Source: a virus
Virus record (IMG/VR): IMGVR_UViG_3300005527_000097
Span: 1 to 42,875 of that record
Length of the DNA stretch: 42,875 nt
Reading direction: 5' to 3' (one strand)
Positions within the stretch are counted from its first letter, which is position 1. Each line of letters begins with the position of its first letter. The notes below the pieces were generated by a model. That model was not told the origin of the DNA, ran no database searches, and saw only the letters and a program-made list of their open reading frames with translations. The position numbers were made by a program, and so were the translations under genes. Below, in pieces: positions 31,631-39,046 of the stretch.

Positions 31631-33154
31631 ATGTTATTAAAAGAAGACCAAAATACAGGATTAACAAATTTAAAAGAAATCAAAGCGAAAAAATGTGTAA
31701 CCGATGATTTTAAGTTTGTAACTAACCCTATTAATAATAAAGTTGCTTTATACAAGAAAACTGAAAAAGGGAATTGGATTTTTGTTTATGAAGATTTAAC
31801 TATTGAGGCAATTAATCCATCTACTAAAGAAACATTGAAGACGGGTAAAATATCTTGCGAAGGGTTTAAGTCGGTAGAACAAAAAAAATCTGACGAAGAA
31901 AAACTTAAATCTGACGAAGAAAAACTTAAAATAACTGCAGACAATAAAGTTGTAGAGGACGTTTTAAATAAAGCTGGATATACTTTAGTTGCTCCTGAGA
32001 TTACTGACGGTAGATATGACAAAAGAATGGACATTAGACTACTGATGGGTGGTAAGTATAAAGATTATTATAAAGATTTAGGTGGGACAGGTGGTCCTAT
32101 TTACGCATATCCAATGGAAGATGAAACACCTGAAAACTATTCATTAAAGGATAGAATCACACGTAGACCGACAGATGATTCCGAAATTACAGGTAAGATT
32201 GATAGTAAATCAGCTAAAAAACTTCTTAAAAGAGTAAAGAGTGGTGAGACATCTAAAAAAGATTGTAGAAGTATGATTAAAACTTTAGATTATCTAAGAA
32301 AAACTAACGCACAAGTTGATGATGCCGAATTAATGTCATTAAAACGTGGAGTTTTTGCTTGTTATGAACAAGGTGAAAAATTTATTGAGGGTACGTTAGG
32401 TGTTGGTGATGAAATGAAAAATATAATAGGTGATACAAGTAAGTATGGTATTAATGAATTTTTAACTAATAAAATGAATATGAAAGAATCAACAAGCATT
32501 AAAAGTGTAATTAAAGAAAATTTAATTAAAAAATCAATTGAGAAAAAAAATATTCTTATTAGTGAAACTACGGTAATTAAAAATAGATACGAAGTATTAA
32601 CTGAAGGTAAAAGTATTAAAACTGAAAAAGAAATTAGAGAATTTGTTAATGAACTAATTAAAGAAACTGCCGAGTTAAATTCATTAGGGTATAGACCTGA
32701 ATTAATCCAAGAAGGGTTATTTGACATGGTTAAAGGTTTATTCGGTAACGCATCTGAAAGCATCTTCAGTTACTTCAAAGAGCAATTTGCAACTTGGATT
32801 GTTGAGAAATTTACACCAATAGAATCTGATAGTTGGTTAGGGTCAATAATTATAACGGCAATAGGTAACGTTCCGATAAGTGAATTACCAAAATTAACTA
32901 ATTGTAGTTTTGTTAGTAATATCATATCAAAATCAATTGTTGAGGGTACCACTAAGAAAATACAAGCTGAAAGAGGATTTGAGGGTGCGGGTTATGATAT
33001 TTTACGTAACGCATTAATTGAGATGGCTGAAGACAGTTCATTTGGTCAAAAAGTTGAACAAAAAGTTAGTGAATTTATTTGTCCTTTATTGGGTGGTATT
33101 GGTCAGAAATTAGGTTCTGCAGCATCAACTATCAAACAAAAAGTGATGGCATAA
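31631..33154 (+). CDS. Large protein with several candidate (I/L)xE processing sites
   Basis: The 507-residue protein has an N-terminal domain with a tandem duplicated heptad (KSDEEKL twice, from a 21-bp direct repeat at 31886-31927), a basic middle, and a region around residues 290-365 with several (I/L)xE sites: VIKE, LISE, VLTE and LIQE. The last, LIQEGLFDMVKGLFG, closely parallels LLNEGLWSSFKNWA of the gene at 28999. The C-terminal 140 residues are partly hydrophobic with three Cys. It probably represents an internal head protein cut into pieces during maturation. A strong terminator follows. Confidence 0.65.
   Translation: MLLKEDQNTGLTNLKEIKAKKCVTDDFKFVTNPINNKVALYKKTEKGNWIFVYEDLTIEAINPSTKETLKTGKISCEGFKSVEQKKSDEEKLKSDEEKLKITADNKVVEDVLNKAGYTLVAPEITDGRYDKRMDIRLLMGGKYKDYYKDLGGTGGPIYAYPMEDETPENYSLKDRITRRPTDDSEITGKIDSKSAKKLLKRVKSGETSKKDCRSMIKTLDYLRKTNAQVDDAELMSLKRGVFACYEQGEKFIEGTLGVGDEMKNIIGDTSKYGINEFLTNKMNMKESTSIKSVIKENLIKKSIEKKNILISETTVIKNRYEVLTEGKSIKTEKEIREFVNELIKETAELNSLGYRPELIQEGLFDMVKGLFGNASESIFSYFKEQFATWIVEKFTPIESDSWLGSIIITAIGNVPISELPKLTNCSFVSNIISKSIVEGTTKKIQAERGFEGAGYDILRNALIEMAEDSSFGQKVEQKVSEFICPLLGGIGQKLGSAASTIKQKVMA
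31886..31927 (+). repeat. Tandem 21-bp repeat inside a coding region
   Basis: Two exact copies of AAATCTGACGAAGAAAAACT(T) stand next to each other and add seven residues (KSDEEKL) to the encoded protein without changing frame. Confidence 0.9.
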
Positions 33155-33156
33155 AA

Positions 33157-33214
33157 ATCTTTTAGATTTGTCTAAAAGGCTTAACATTTTAAAAGAAAGG
33201 AGAGCAAATCTAGC
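33157..33214 (+). other. Alternative hairpins in the 3' untranslated region
   Basis: CTTTTAGA-TTTG-TCTAAAAG is a perfect 8-bp hairpin. The same TAGATTTG stretch is also fully complementary to CAAATCTA further downstream (33206-33213), so two exclusive folds are possible before the terminator. Confidence 0.45.
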
Positions 33215-33241
33215 AAAAAGGTGTCGTTTGACACCTTTTTG
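33215..33241. terminator. Bidirectional terminator
   Basis: GGTGTC-GTTT-GACACC flanked by A5 and T5, between converging genes. Confidence 0.95.
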
Positions 33242-33243
33242 TT

Positions 33244-33735
33244 TTAACTATAAGATTTTTTAAACTCATTCCAAATCTCTGAAATAGATGGATTAATAAC
33301 TTCTGAAAATAATGAAGGTTCAAAAGGACGATTAATCAATTTCATACCAGCCTCTTCGGGTGTTTTATTATCTTTTATTCTATTACAGTTTTTACAACAA
33401 GTTGTTAGATTTAACCAAGTATTTCCACCACCCCTTGATTTAGGTAAAATATGGTCAATAGTAAGATTTTTAGATATCCCACAGTACGAACATTTAAAAC
33501 CATCCCGTTTAAAAATACGTTGTCTATTAATTTTTAAAGGTTTAACTCTAAATCTAACGTAATTCAATAAACGTATGATAAGGGGTCTAACGTATTTTTT
33601 ATGTCCTGATGTTATAGGGTTATCACCTGACTTTAAAACTTCCGCTTTACCTTTATCCACTAATGTAAACCCCCTAATTAATGTCGTAACATTTATTGGG
33701 GTGTAATCAGAATTTAATACTAATACTTTATCCAT
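33244..33735 (-). CDS. HNH endonuclease
   Basis: The 163-residue protein has the zinc-containing HNH module: CSYCG (C82, C85), LTIDHILPKSRGG (D94-H95), NTWLNL and a CKNCN pair near 114-117. The N-terminal 70 residues, with KVLVLNSDYTPINV and a basic segment, are typical of the stand-alone bacterial and phage HNH nucleases of the Bacteroidota type. It probably cuts or nicks DNA. The role could be homing, host DNA breakdown or packaging. It is not inserted in another gene, so nothing marks it as an intron-borne enzyme. Confidence 0.9.
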   Translation of the reverse strand: MDKVLVLNSDYTPINVTTLIRGFTLVDKGKAEVLKSGDNPITSGHKKYVRPLIIRLLNYVRFRVKPLKINRQRIFKRDGFKCSYCGISKNLTIDHILPKSRGGGNTWLNLTTCCKNCNRIKDNKTPEEAGMKLINRPFEPSLFSEVINPSISEIWNEFKKSYS

Positions 33736-33821
33736 TGCTCATAACATTATAAGAAAATTAAATAACATTCAAGAGTAAAAAACGATTATACGTAAAATAC
33801 ACTATTATTTTTTTTTGGTTA

Positions 33822-33828
33822 TATTTAT
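33822..33828 (+). promoter_or_regulatory. TATTTAT box
   Basis: TATTTAT ends five bases before the ATG at 33834 of the methyltransferase gene. Confidence 0.4.
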
Positions 33829-33833
33829 TTAAT

Positions 33834-34364
33834 ATGAATATAGTTGATAAAGTTGAATATTACAACAAAGTAAAAAGATTAAATGATAGATATTGGGATA
33901 AATCTAAACATTTTAGATGGAAATATAGTGAGATTGTTGTTAATGAGTTAAAAAAAATAAATCCTAAGACCGCAATAGAGATGGGTACTAATAGAATGTC
34001 TTTAATGGGTTTTAGTGATACTATAGCGTTAGAAATTGACACAGTTGACCCTGATAATATAAAAAATAAAAATTATATTTTTGACGCAACAAAAACTCCT
34101 TGGGATATACCTGATAAAGAATACGATGTATTTGTTGCTTTACAAGTTTTAGAACATTTAAGTCCTAGTCAAAAATTAGTTTTTGATGAAATAAAAAGAA
34201 TATCAAAATATTGTATCATTTCATTACCCTATAAATGGGATTGCCCTGACGATATTGAACATCACATGATTGATGATGAAATAATTAAAGAATGGACTAT
34301 GGGTCACACTCCGTATCATTCAGAAATAATATCTGAACGAATAATACTTTGTTATAAATTTTAA
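33834..34364 (+). CDS. Class I SAM-dependent methyltransferase-like protein
   Basis: The 176-residue protein has a degenerate motif I (TAIEMGTNRM), an acidic residue at the end of the next strand (ALEIDTVD), and a VALQVLEHLSPSQK motif with the Leu-Glu-His typical of small-molecule or glycan methyltransferases. The family transfers a methyl group from SAM. It is short, and motif I lacks the usual Gly-rich form. It is followed after one base by the glycosyltransferase, so it probably methylates a sugar or another component of the same glycan. Confidence 0.65.
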   Translation: MNIVDKVEYYNKVKRLNDRYWDKSKHFRWKYSEIVVNELKKINPKTAIEMGTNRMSLMGFSDTIALEIDTVDPDNIKNKNYIFDATKTPWDIPDKEYDVFVALQVLEHLSPSQKLVFDEIKRISKYCIISLPYKWDCPDDIEHHMIDDEIIKEWTMGHTPYHSEIISERIILCYKF

Positions 34365-34365
34365 T

Positions 34366-37065
34366 ATGGAGAAACTTAAATGTGTAATCAACAGAGATAG
34401 TGATGTTGGTACATTTTTACATGTAAAGACAATGGTTGAAGAATTATATTCTGATAATTCTAAATACCATAATTGTCTGGTTATATTAGGATATAATTTA
34501 GGTAAAGAGATTAATTTCTATAGAGAAAAATACCCTAATAAAAAAATAATAGTTTACCAATTAGAGCAACTTTTTAATTATAACCCAAATTGGTTTAACC
34601 CTAATAGTAATTCAAAACATGTGAAACATAGAACCTCTCACATTAAAAAATGGTTGGATGAATGTGATGAAATATGGGAATATGATTTATCTAATAAGTG
34701 GTTTTTAGAAACTCTTGGTTACAATAAAGTAAAATTTGTACCACTTAAATATTCTAAATCTTTAGAAAACATAAAGGTTAATCAAAACCCTAAATACGAC
34801 ATTTTATTTTATGGTGCAATAAATAAAAAACGATTTGAAATTTTAAAAAAAATAAATTCTAAATTTAATTTAGTTGTTATTGGTGACAATTTTGATGTAG
34901 ATAACGTTGAGTTAAATAATTCGGGAATTAAATTTTTACCTAAAGATTTTTCGGATAAGTTAGATAATATAATTTCAGAAACTAAAATTATTTTAAATTT
35001 ACATTTTTATGAATCGTCAATACAAGAACAAGTAAGGTTATTTTATTTATTAAATAATAGTAAATGTGTTGTATCGGAACTAAGTAAAAAGAATTATTAT
35101 GGTGATTTAATCCACGAATTTGAAAATTATGAAACTTTAGAAAAAAAGTTAACTGAATTGTTGACTAACAATAAATGGTTAGATTTTAGTAGAACAATAT
35201 CTCATAGGTTTAAAACTAAACAATTTAATAATTTAAAAGTTGGGGTTTCATATAATTCCTTTTATAATGTTGACGTATTAAAAAAATCAATTGAATCAAT
35301 TATTAATGTTGTTGATTACATATGTGTGGTTCATCAGAAAAAAAGTTTTTCGGGTGAAATCGGCTCAATTGAAAATAATATTTTATTACAAGAATTGGTT
35401 GATTGTGGTTATATAGATGAATTGGTGTTATATGATGAAGATGTGGTAGATAAGATTATCGGAATGATAGACAAACGAAATGTTGGTTTATCTAAATGTA
35501 AAAACGCGAATTGTGATTATATTCTAACTTTAGATAATGATGAATGTTATAATGATAGATATGTTACTGATGAAATAAAATTCATGAATGAGAATGGTAT
35601 TGACACATTATATTCACCAATCGTGTCATATTATAAAAGTGATAAATATTACTTTGTTGAGGACAAACTTTACGTACCATCAATTTATAAAATTGATGAA
35701 AGAAAATATGGTAGACATATAAGTAGTTCAGTTCTTTCTGACCCTGCAAGAAAAATGCCCGAAAAAAAATATTATATTTCTCAAATGTATATGCACCATC
35801 TTACTTACTTAGAAAATAATTTTAAAGAAAAACTTAATAGTAAAATTTTATTTTCGGTGGATAATAATAAAAAAAGTTTCTCACATCAAATATTAGAAAA
35901 TTTAATTAATTGGATACCTGGTAATAAAGGGTTAGTTATTGGTAATAACGATAAAAATGAGAATATTTTGGTATTAAAAGATTTATTAACGTTAAATAAA
36001 ATGGTTAATGAATTTGATATAAAAAACAATAAAAAGGACATATCAATCATCATCCCAACGTATAATGTTTTAAATTATTTAACCGAATGTTTAGATTCTG
36101 TATTAACATCAATTAAAGATTTAAATGTTGAGATATTAGTTGGAATTGATGGGTGCAAAAAAACACTATCTTATATTCAAGACAGTAAATTTGACCCAAG
36201 AATTAGATTCTATTACTTTAATCAAAATGTCGGACCTTATATTGTTAAAAATAGTTTATCACTGATTTCAAATTCTGATTATTTAATGTTTTTTGATTCT
36301 GATGACATTATGAAAGAAGAACTTGTCCAAGACATCATTCGTTATAAATCAACACATAAGCTAATAAAGCCTATGTATATAGATTTCAACGAAGAAGTTA
36401 AAAACATTAATTTGGAAAAATCAAATGCAAACACATATGGTGAAGGTGTTTTTGGAATTGAGAAAAAATTATTTTTAGACATGAATGGTTTTGAGGGGTG
36501 GAGATGTGCGGCGGATTCTGACCTAATGAATAGATTATATAAAAATAATGTCAAATTAATCCATACCAAATCTTTAGGGTTTTATAGAAGGGTCCATAAA
36601 AATAGTTTAACTCAACATCCCGATACTAATTTATCTTCTCAAATGAGAGGTAAATATTATAATTTAAGTAAAAAAAGAAAAACTTTTGGACCGATAGAAA
36701 ATTTAGTAACCGAATCTTTTTATGAAATTTTTAATAAAAAGATTATTGATGAAGAGTATGAAAAATTCATAATTAATAAACAAAAAATAGATACTCTATT
36801 AACTGACGTTATTAAATTAAATGTTAAACCAAAAAATTCTGATTCCAAAATAAATTATGATTTAATCAATCAAGTTTTAAATAGAACTGATATATACCAT
36901 CCATCAAAAAATGTGAAACCTGTTAGAGAACATGTGCCAAACGACAGGAATAAACTTATTGAAATTAAAAAGGGTACTTTGGCGGCTCAAAATAGGGAGT
37001 TCTTCCCTCAAAAAAGAAAACGTGACGACTCAAATAACCCATTTTCAAGAAAAAACAAATACTAA
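34366..37065 (+). CDS. Three-module glycosyltransferase
   Basis: The 899-residue protein seems to hold three transferase units. Residues about 1-285 look like a GT-B glycosyltransferase (NPKYDILFYGAINKKRF, a sugar-nucleotide binding region around SSIQEQVRLFYLL). Residues about 290-500 resemble a GT-A fold with TLDNDECYND as the DxD site. Residues about 560-770 are a GT2 domain: SIIIPTYNVLNYLTECLDSV, then FFDSDD as the DxD and EGWRCAADSD later. A basic tail follows. It could build a trisaccharide on a phage protein, on hypermodified DNA or on host surface polysaccharide. It shares an operon with the methyltransferase. Confidence 0.8.
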   Translation: MEKLKCVINRDSDVGTFLHVKTMVEELYSDNSKYHNCLVILGYNLGKEINFYREKYPNKKIIVYQLEQLFNYNPNWFNPNSNSKHVKHRTSHIKKWLDECDEIWEYDLSNKWFLETLGYNKVKFVPLKYSKSLENIKVNQNPKYDILFYGAINKKRFEILKKINSKFNLVVIGDNFDVDNVELNNSGIKFLPKDFSDKLDNIISETKIILNLHFYESSIQEQVRLFYLLNNSKCVVSELSKKNYYGDLIHEFENYETLEKKLTELLTNNKWLDFSRTISHRFKTKQFNNLKVGVSYNSFYNVDVLKKSIESIINVVDYICVVHQKKSFSGEIGSIENNILLQELVDCGYIDELVLYDEDVVDKIIGMIDKRNVGLSKCKNANCDYILTLDNDECYNDRYVTDEIKFMNENGIDTLYSPIVSYYKSDKYYFVEDKLYVPSIYKIDERKYGRHISSSVLSDPARKMPEKKYYISQMYMHHLTYLENNFKEKLNSKILFSVDNNKKSFSHQILENLINWIPGNKGLVIGNNDKNENILVLKDLLTLNKMVNEFDIKNNKKDISIIIPTYNVLNYLTECLDSVLTSIKDLNVEILVGIDGCKKTLSYIQDSKFDPRIRFYYFNQNVGPYIVKNSLSLISNSDYLMFFDSDDIMKEELVQDIIRYKSTHKLIKPMYIDFNEEVKNINLEKSNANTYGEGVFGIEKKLFLDMNGFEGWRCAADSDLMNRLYKNNVKLIHTKSLGFYRRVHKNSLTQHPDTNLSSQMRGKYYNLSKKRKTFGPIENLVTESFYEIFNKKIIDEEYEKFIINKQKIDTLLTDVIKLNVKPKNSDSKINYDLINQVLNRTDIYHPSKNVKPVREHVPNDRNKLIEIKKGTLAAQNREFFPQKRKRDDSNNPFSRKNKY

Positions 37066-37066
37066 G

Positions 37067-37097
37067 TTGAACCGTAACCAAAAAAACGTTACATTTG
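37067..37097 (+). promoter_or_regulatory. Host-type promoter for the gene at 37116
   Basis: TTG at 37067-37069, a 20-base spacer and TACATTTG at 37090-37097. Confidence 0.65.
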
Positions 37098-37115
37098 TAA
37101 AAAAAATCTAAAACT

Positions 37116-37295
37116 ATGTATGTAATAATCAAAAGCATTAAAAACAAAAAATCAGGTAAATGGTTACCTGTTATAATTTTAAATTCTGATAATGAAGTTT
37201 GGGAGTTTGAATCTGAAAAGGAGGCTGATAAGATGAAAGAGATATTTCAAACAAATTCAGATTCAGGTCACATTTATTCAGTGAAAAAAATATAA
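37116..37295 (+). CDS. Small hypothetical protein (59 aa)
   Basis: The frame encodes 59 residues that form a plausible small beta-alpha domain (YVIIKSIKNKKSGKWLPVII, WEFESEKEADKMKEIFQ). It is preceded by a good host-type promoter and is not overlapped by any other gene. This protein type, a short domain with a GKW segment and an amphipathic helix, is common as an unannotated small phage gene. Function unknown. Confidence 0.65.
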   Translation: MYVIIKSIKNKKSGKWLPVIILNSDNEVWEFESEKEADKMKEIFQTNSDSGHIYSVKKI

Positions 37296-37308
37296 TTTTA
37301 AAGAAATA

Positions 37309-37338
37309 TTGATTAAACGAGGATTTTTCCTATATTTG
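37309..37338 (+). promoter_or_regulatory. Host-type promoter of the tRNA island leader
   Basis: TTG at 37309-37311, a 19-base spacer and TATATTTG at 37331-37338. It drives the leader RNA that ends at the terminator at 37497. Confidence 0.6.
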
Positions 37339-37357
37339 TAATAGTTATTAAAAAACA

Positions 37358-37474
37358 ATGAAAACATTTGGTAAACATATGATTAATTTTAAACAATCAC
37401 AGATTGTCATCTCGTGTAACCGCAATTGGTATCCGAGCATGTCATATGGTAGTCCGAAGTGTTTTATAAGTTAA
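37358..37474 (+). other. Leader RNA or 38-aa short reading frame before the tRNA island
   Basis: A 38-codon frame runs from the ATG at 37358 to 37474, but the stretch is also rich in complementary segments: ACAATC-ACA-GATTGT is a hairpin, AAAACATTT near the start pairs with AAGTGTTTT near the end (one G-U), and ACATATGA pairs with TCATATGG(T). It lies between a promoter and a terminator and is followed at once by a boxA-like element and the first tRNA. I favour a structured leader or small RNA, with possible translation of the short frame as part of an attenuator. Confidence 0.45.
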
Positions 37475-37496
37475 AAAAGATTAACTATGATATAAG

Positions 37497-37525
37497 CCCT
37501 CGGACCACAAGTTCGGGGGTTTTTT
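37497..37525 (+). terminator. Terminator or attenuator before the first tRNA
   Basis: CCCTCGGA and TTCGGGGG pair along 8 bp (with two G-U), followed by six T. The T-run ends exactly where the boxA-like element begins, and I see no promoter between them, so transcripts of the tRNAs may have to read through. Confidence 0.75.
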
Positions 37526-37539
37526 GTTCTTTGACATAT
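37526..37539 (+). promoter_or_regulatory. boxA-like element 1
   Basis: GTTCTTTGACATAT resembles the rRNA antitermination boxA (E. coli TGCTCTTTAACA). It precedes tRNA-Ser(UGA) by 14 bases. The same 14 bases recur at 41577 and 41882. Confidence 0.55.
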
Positions 37540-37553
37540 TGGTATAAAAATTC

Positions 37554-37640
37554 GGAGGGTATCTGGCTGGATGAAGAGCTCGTCTTGAAAACGAGTAAGA
37601 CGTGTAATAGGTCTTGTGGGTTCAAGTCCCACACCCTCCT
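37554..37640 (+). tRNA. tRNA-Ser(UGA)
   Basis: Acceptor GGAGGGT pairs with ACCCTCC. The anticodon arm CTCGT-CTTGAAA-ACGAG gives anticodon TGA, reading UCA-type codons. A long variable arm (AAGAC...GTCTT) confirms class II. The T-arm is GTGGG-TTCAAGT-CCCAC. No CCA is encoded. The discriminator appears to be T, unusual for serine. Confidence 0.9.
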
Positions 37641-37656
37641 CGCTAAAAAATAAATT

Positions 37657-37794
37657 ATGGGAAAAAAAGAAACTATTAAAATTGTACTTGAGGGGACCTT
37701 CAACTCAAGTCAGGAAAATTTAAGAAAAGAAGGGATTAAAATTAAAGTAAAATCAAAACTTTTAAAAAAGATTTTAAAAAAACTCAAAAAGTGA
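37657..37794 (+). CDS. Small Lys-rich protein (45 aa) between tRNAs
   Basis: A 45-residue frame from the ATG at 37657 fills the gap between the Ser and Gln tRNAs and ends in a run of Lys/Leu/Ile. Length and composition are compatible with a small nucleic-acid-binding peptide, but in such A-rich DNA a chance frame of this type is possible. No family is known. Confidence 0.4.
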   Translation: MGKKETIKIVLEGTFNSSQENLRKEGIKIKVKSKLLKKILKKLKK

Positions 37795-37800
37795 GTTCAC

Positions 37801-37874
37801 TGTCCTGTAGACGAACTGGCAAAGTCACCTCGCTTTGAACGAGGAAATTGGAGGTTCAAATCCTTCCAGGACAA
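37801..37874 (+). tRNA. tRNA-Gln(UUG)
   Basis: Acceptor TGTCCTG pairs with CAGGACA. The anticodon arm CCTCG-CTTTGAA-CGAGG gives anticodon TTG. The T-arm is GGAGG-TTCAAAT-CCTTC. The U1-A72 pair is typical of glutamine tRNAs. CCA is not encoded. Confidence 0.9.
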
Positions 37875-37880
37875 CAATAA

Positions 37881-37953
37881 GGAGAGGTTGCCAAGTTGGT
37901 CAAGGCACTGGACTGAAAATCCAGCAATGTGGGTTCGATTCCCACCCTCTCCA
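37881..37953 (+). tRNA. tRNA-Phe(GAA)
   Basis: Acceptor GGAGAGG pairs with CCTCTCC, the anticodon arm CTGGA-CTGAAAA-TCCAG gives GAA, and the T-arm is GTGGG-TTCGATT-CCCAC. A GCC...GGC D-stem is present. Confidence 0.9.
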
Positions 37954-37973
37954 CATAGAAAATAAAATTTTAT

Positions 37974-38047
37974 GGTAGCTATAGCTCAGTAGGTAGAGCA
38001 AAGGATTGTGGTTCCTTGTGCCATGGGTTCGATTCCCATTAGTTACC
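37974..38047 (+). tRNA. tRNA-His(GUG)
   Basis: The anticodon arm AAGGA-TTGTGGT-TCCTT gives GTG. Acceptor GTAGCTA pairs with TAGTTAC, and an extra 5' G (-1) faces C73, the identity pair of histidine tRNA. The T-arm is ATGGG-TTCGATT-CCCAT. Confidence 0.95.
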
Positions 38048-38053
38048 CACTTT

Positions 38054-38125
38054 GGTCTCTTGGTGTAACGGACAGCACGAAACACTACGGATGTTTTAGA
38101 GAAGGTTCAAATCCTTCAGAGACTT
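38054..38125 (+). tRNA. tRNA-Arg(ACG)
   Basis: The anticodon arm AAACA-CTACGGA-TGTTT gives ACG (A34, normally edited to inosine). Acceptor GGTCTCT pairs with AGAGACT with a G1-U72 wobble. The T-arm is GAAGG-TTCAAAT-CCTTC, and the D-arm is short (GTG/CAC). Confidence 0.85.
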
Positions 38126-38129
38126 CTAC

Positions 38130-38218
38130 GGAGAATTACCCAAGATGGTTTAAGGGGTCACATTGCTAACGTGATAGGTCTGAAACATGATGCGTGGGTT
38201 CGAATCCCACATTCTCCG
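38130..38218 (+). tRNA. tRNA-Ser(GCU)
   Basis: Acceptor GGAGAAT pairs with ATTCTCC with discriminator G. The anticodon loop TTGCTAA gives GCT. A variable arm of about 19 bases confirms class II. The base of the anticodon stem has one A-C mismatch. Confidence 0.9.
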
Positions 38219-38224
38219 CTGAGA

Positions 38225-38296
38225 TACCGAGGCTTAGTGGTAAAGAACTATCTCTCATAAGGATGGTCAAGTGGGTTCAATCCCCATACTCGGTAC
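38225..38296 (+). tRNA. tRNA-Met(CAU), D-arm irregular
   Basis: The anticodon arm TATCT-CTCATAA-GGATG gives CAT. TACCGAG pairs with CTCGGTA, and the T-arm is GTGGG-TTCAATC-CCCAT. The usual T8-A9 bases before the D-arm are missing or displaced (GCTTAGTGGTAAAGA follows the acceptor at once), so the molecule is noncanonical. CAU could be methionine (elongator or initiator) or lysidine-modified isoleucine; I cannot decide which. Confidence 0.7.
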
Positions 38297-38301
38297 AATA
38301 T

Positions 38302-38376
38302 AGGGTAGTTGGCCAATTGGTAGGCCGCCTCATTTGGGATGAGGACATAGTGCAGGTTCGAGTCCTGTCTACCCTA
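38302..38376 (+). tRNA. tRNA-Pro(UGG)
   Basis: Acceptor AGGGTAG pairs with CTACCCT, the anticodon arm CCTCA-TTTGGGA-TGAGG gives TGG, the D-stem is GGCC/GGCC, and the T-arm is GCAGG-TTCGAGT-CCTGT. Confidence 0.95.
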
Positions 38377-38437
38377 CAAAAAATTAATGGTATTGAATAA
38401 TTTATTTTATTTACGTACTTTGTTAAAAATGTATTGT

Positions 38438-39046
38438 ATGAATCTATCAGAATTAAAATTAAACTATTCATTAGGAGATAATTCTAAAATATTAGAACTT
38501 GATGACAAAACCAAAGAAACGTTATTATTAGGGTTACTTAATGAGATGTCTAATGATAAAAATTCCTCATTATTTAGAGAAGGGGTGACATTGGGGATTT
38601 TAGGGGTAAAACAAAGTGTTCACAAATTAGGGTACGATTCTGACGAATACCCAATTGAAGTTAAACCAAAGAATTTATCATCAGATTCAACTAAAAAGTT
38701 TGACGGTTCAGGTAATTTCAGTGACTTTACATGGAAAAGACACAAAAAATATAAAGATGATAAAGTTAAAATGGTAGTGTCGGGGTTTTTAGATGGTAAA
38801 TTATTGTTTTTAGTAAGTTTCCAATATAACTCAGTTGATTTTGTAAATGAAATAGAACGGCAATTAACTAAACACTTACCAAACGGTGATGAATTAAATA
38901 GATATGTTAGAAGTGTTAAATTTAGTTACTTACACTTTAAAAATTCAGATTCGTTTAGACTTGAATATATTTCACCTATGATTAGTGAATATGAACATAA
39001 ATTTACAAAACCGTTTTTTAAATCGTTGATTGAATATGGAAATTAA
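38438..39046 (+). CDS. Probable type II restriction endonuclease (PD-(D/E)xK-like)
   Basis: The 202-residue protein has YPIEVKPKN (E74 and K76) preceded by an acidic YDSDE segment, which fits the PD-(D/E)xK nuclease core, then a conserved-looking GSGNFSDFTWKRHKKY region. The best evidence is context: its stop overlaps the start of a DNA methyltransferase by 11 bases, the usual layout of a type II restriction-modification pair. I cannot name the recognition site. The start could also be the ATG at 38429. The pair lies inside the tRNA island, as mobile cassettes often do. Confidence 0.65.
   Translation: MNLSELKLNYSLGDNSKILELDDKTKETLLLGLLNEMSNDKNSSLFREGVTLGILGVKQSVHKLGYDSDEYPIEVKPKNLSSDSTKKFDGSGNFSDFTWKRHKKYKDDKVKMVVSGFLDGKLLFLVSFQYNSVDFVNEIERQLTKHLPNGDELNRYVRSVKFSYLHFKNSDSFRLEYISPMISEYEHKFTKPFFKSLIEYGN

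Noticed and set aside
37459-37653. Open frame across the first tRNA
   Set aside because: It runs through the terminator, boxA-like element and tRNA-Ser, so its openness is incidental.
37900-38085. Minus-strand frame antisense to tRNA-Phe, His and Arg
   Set aside because: It is fully explained by the conserved tRNA sequences on the + strand.
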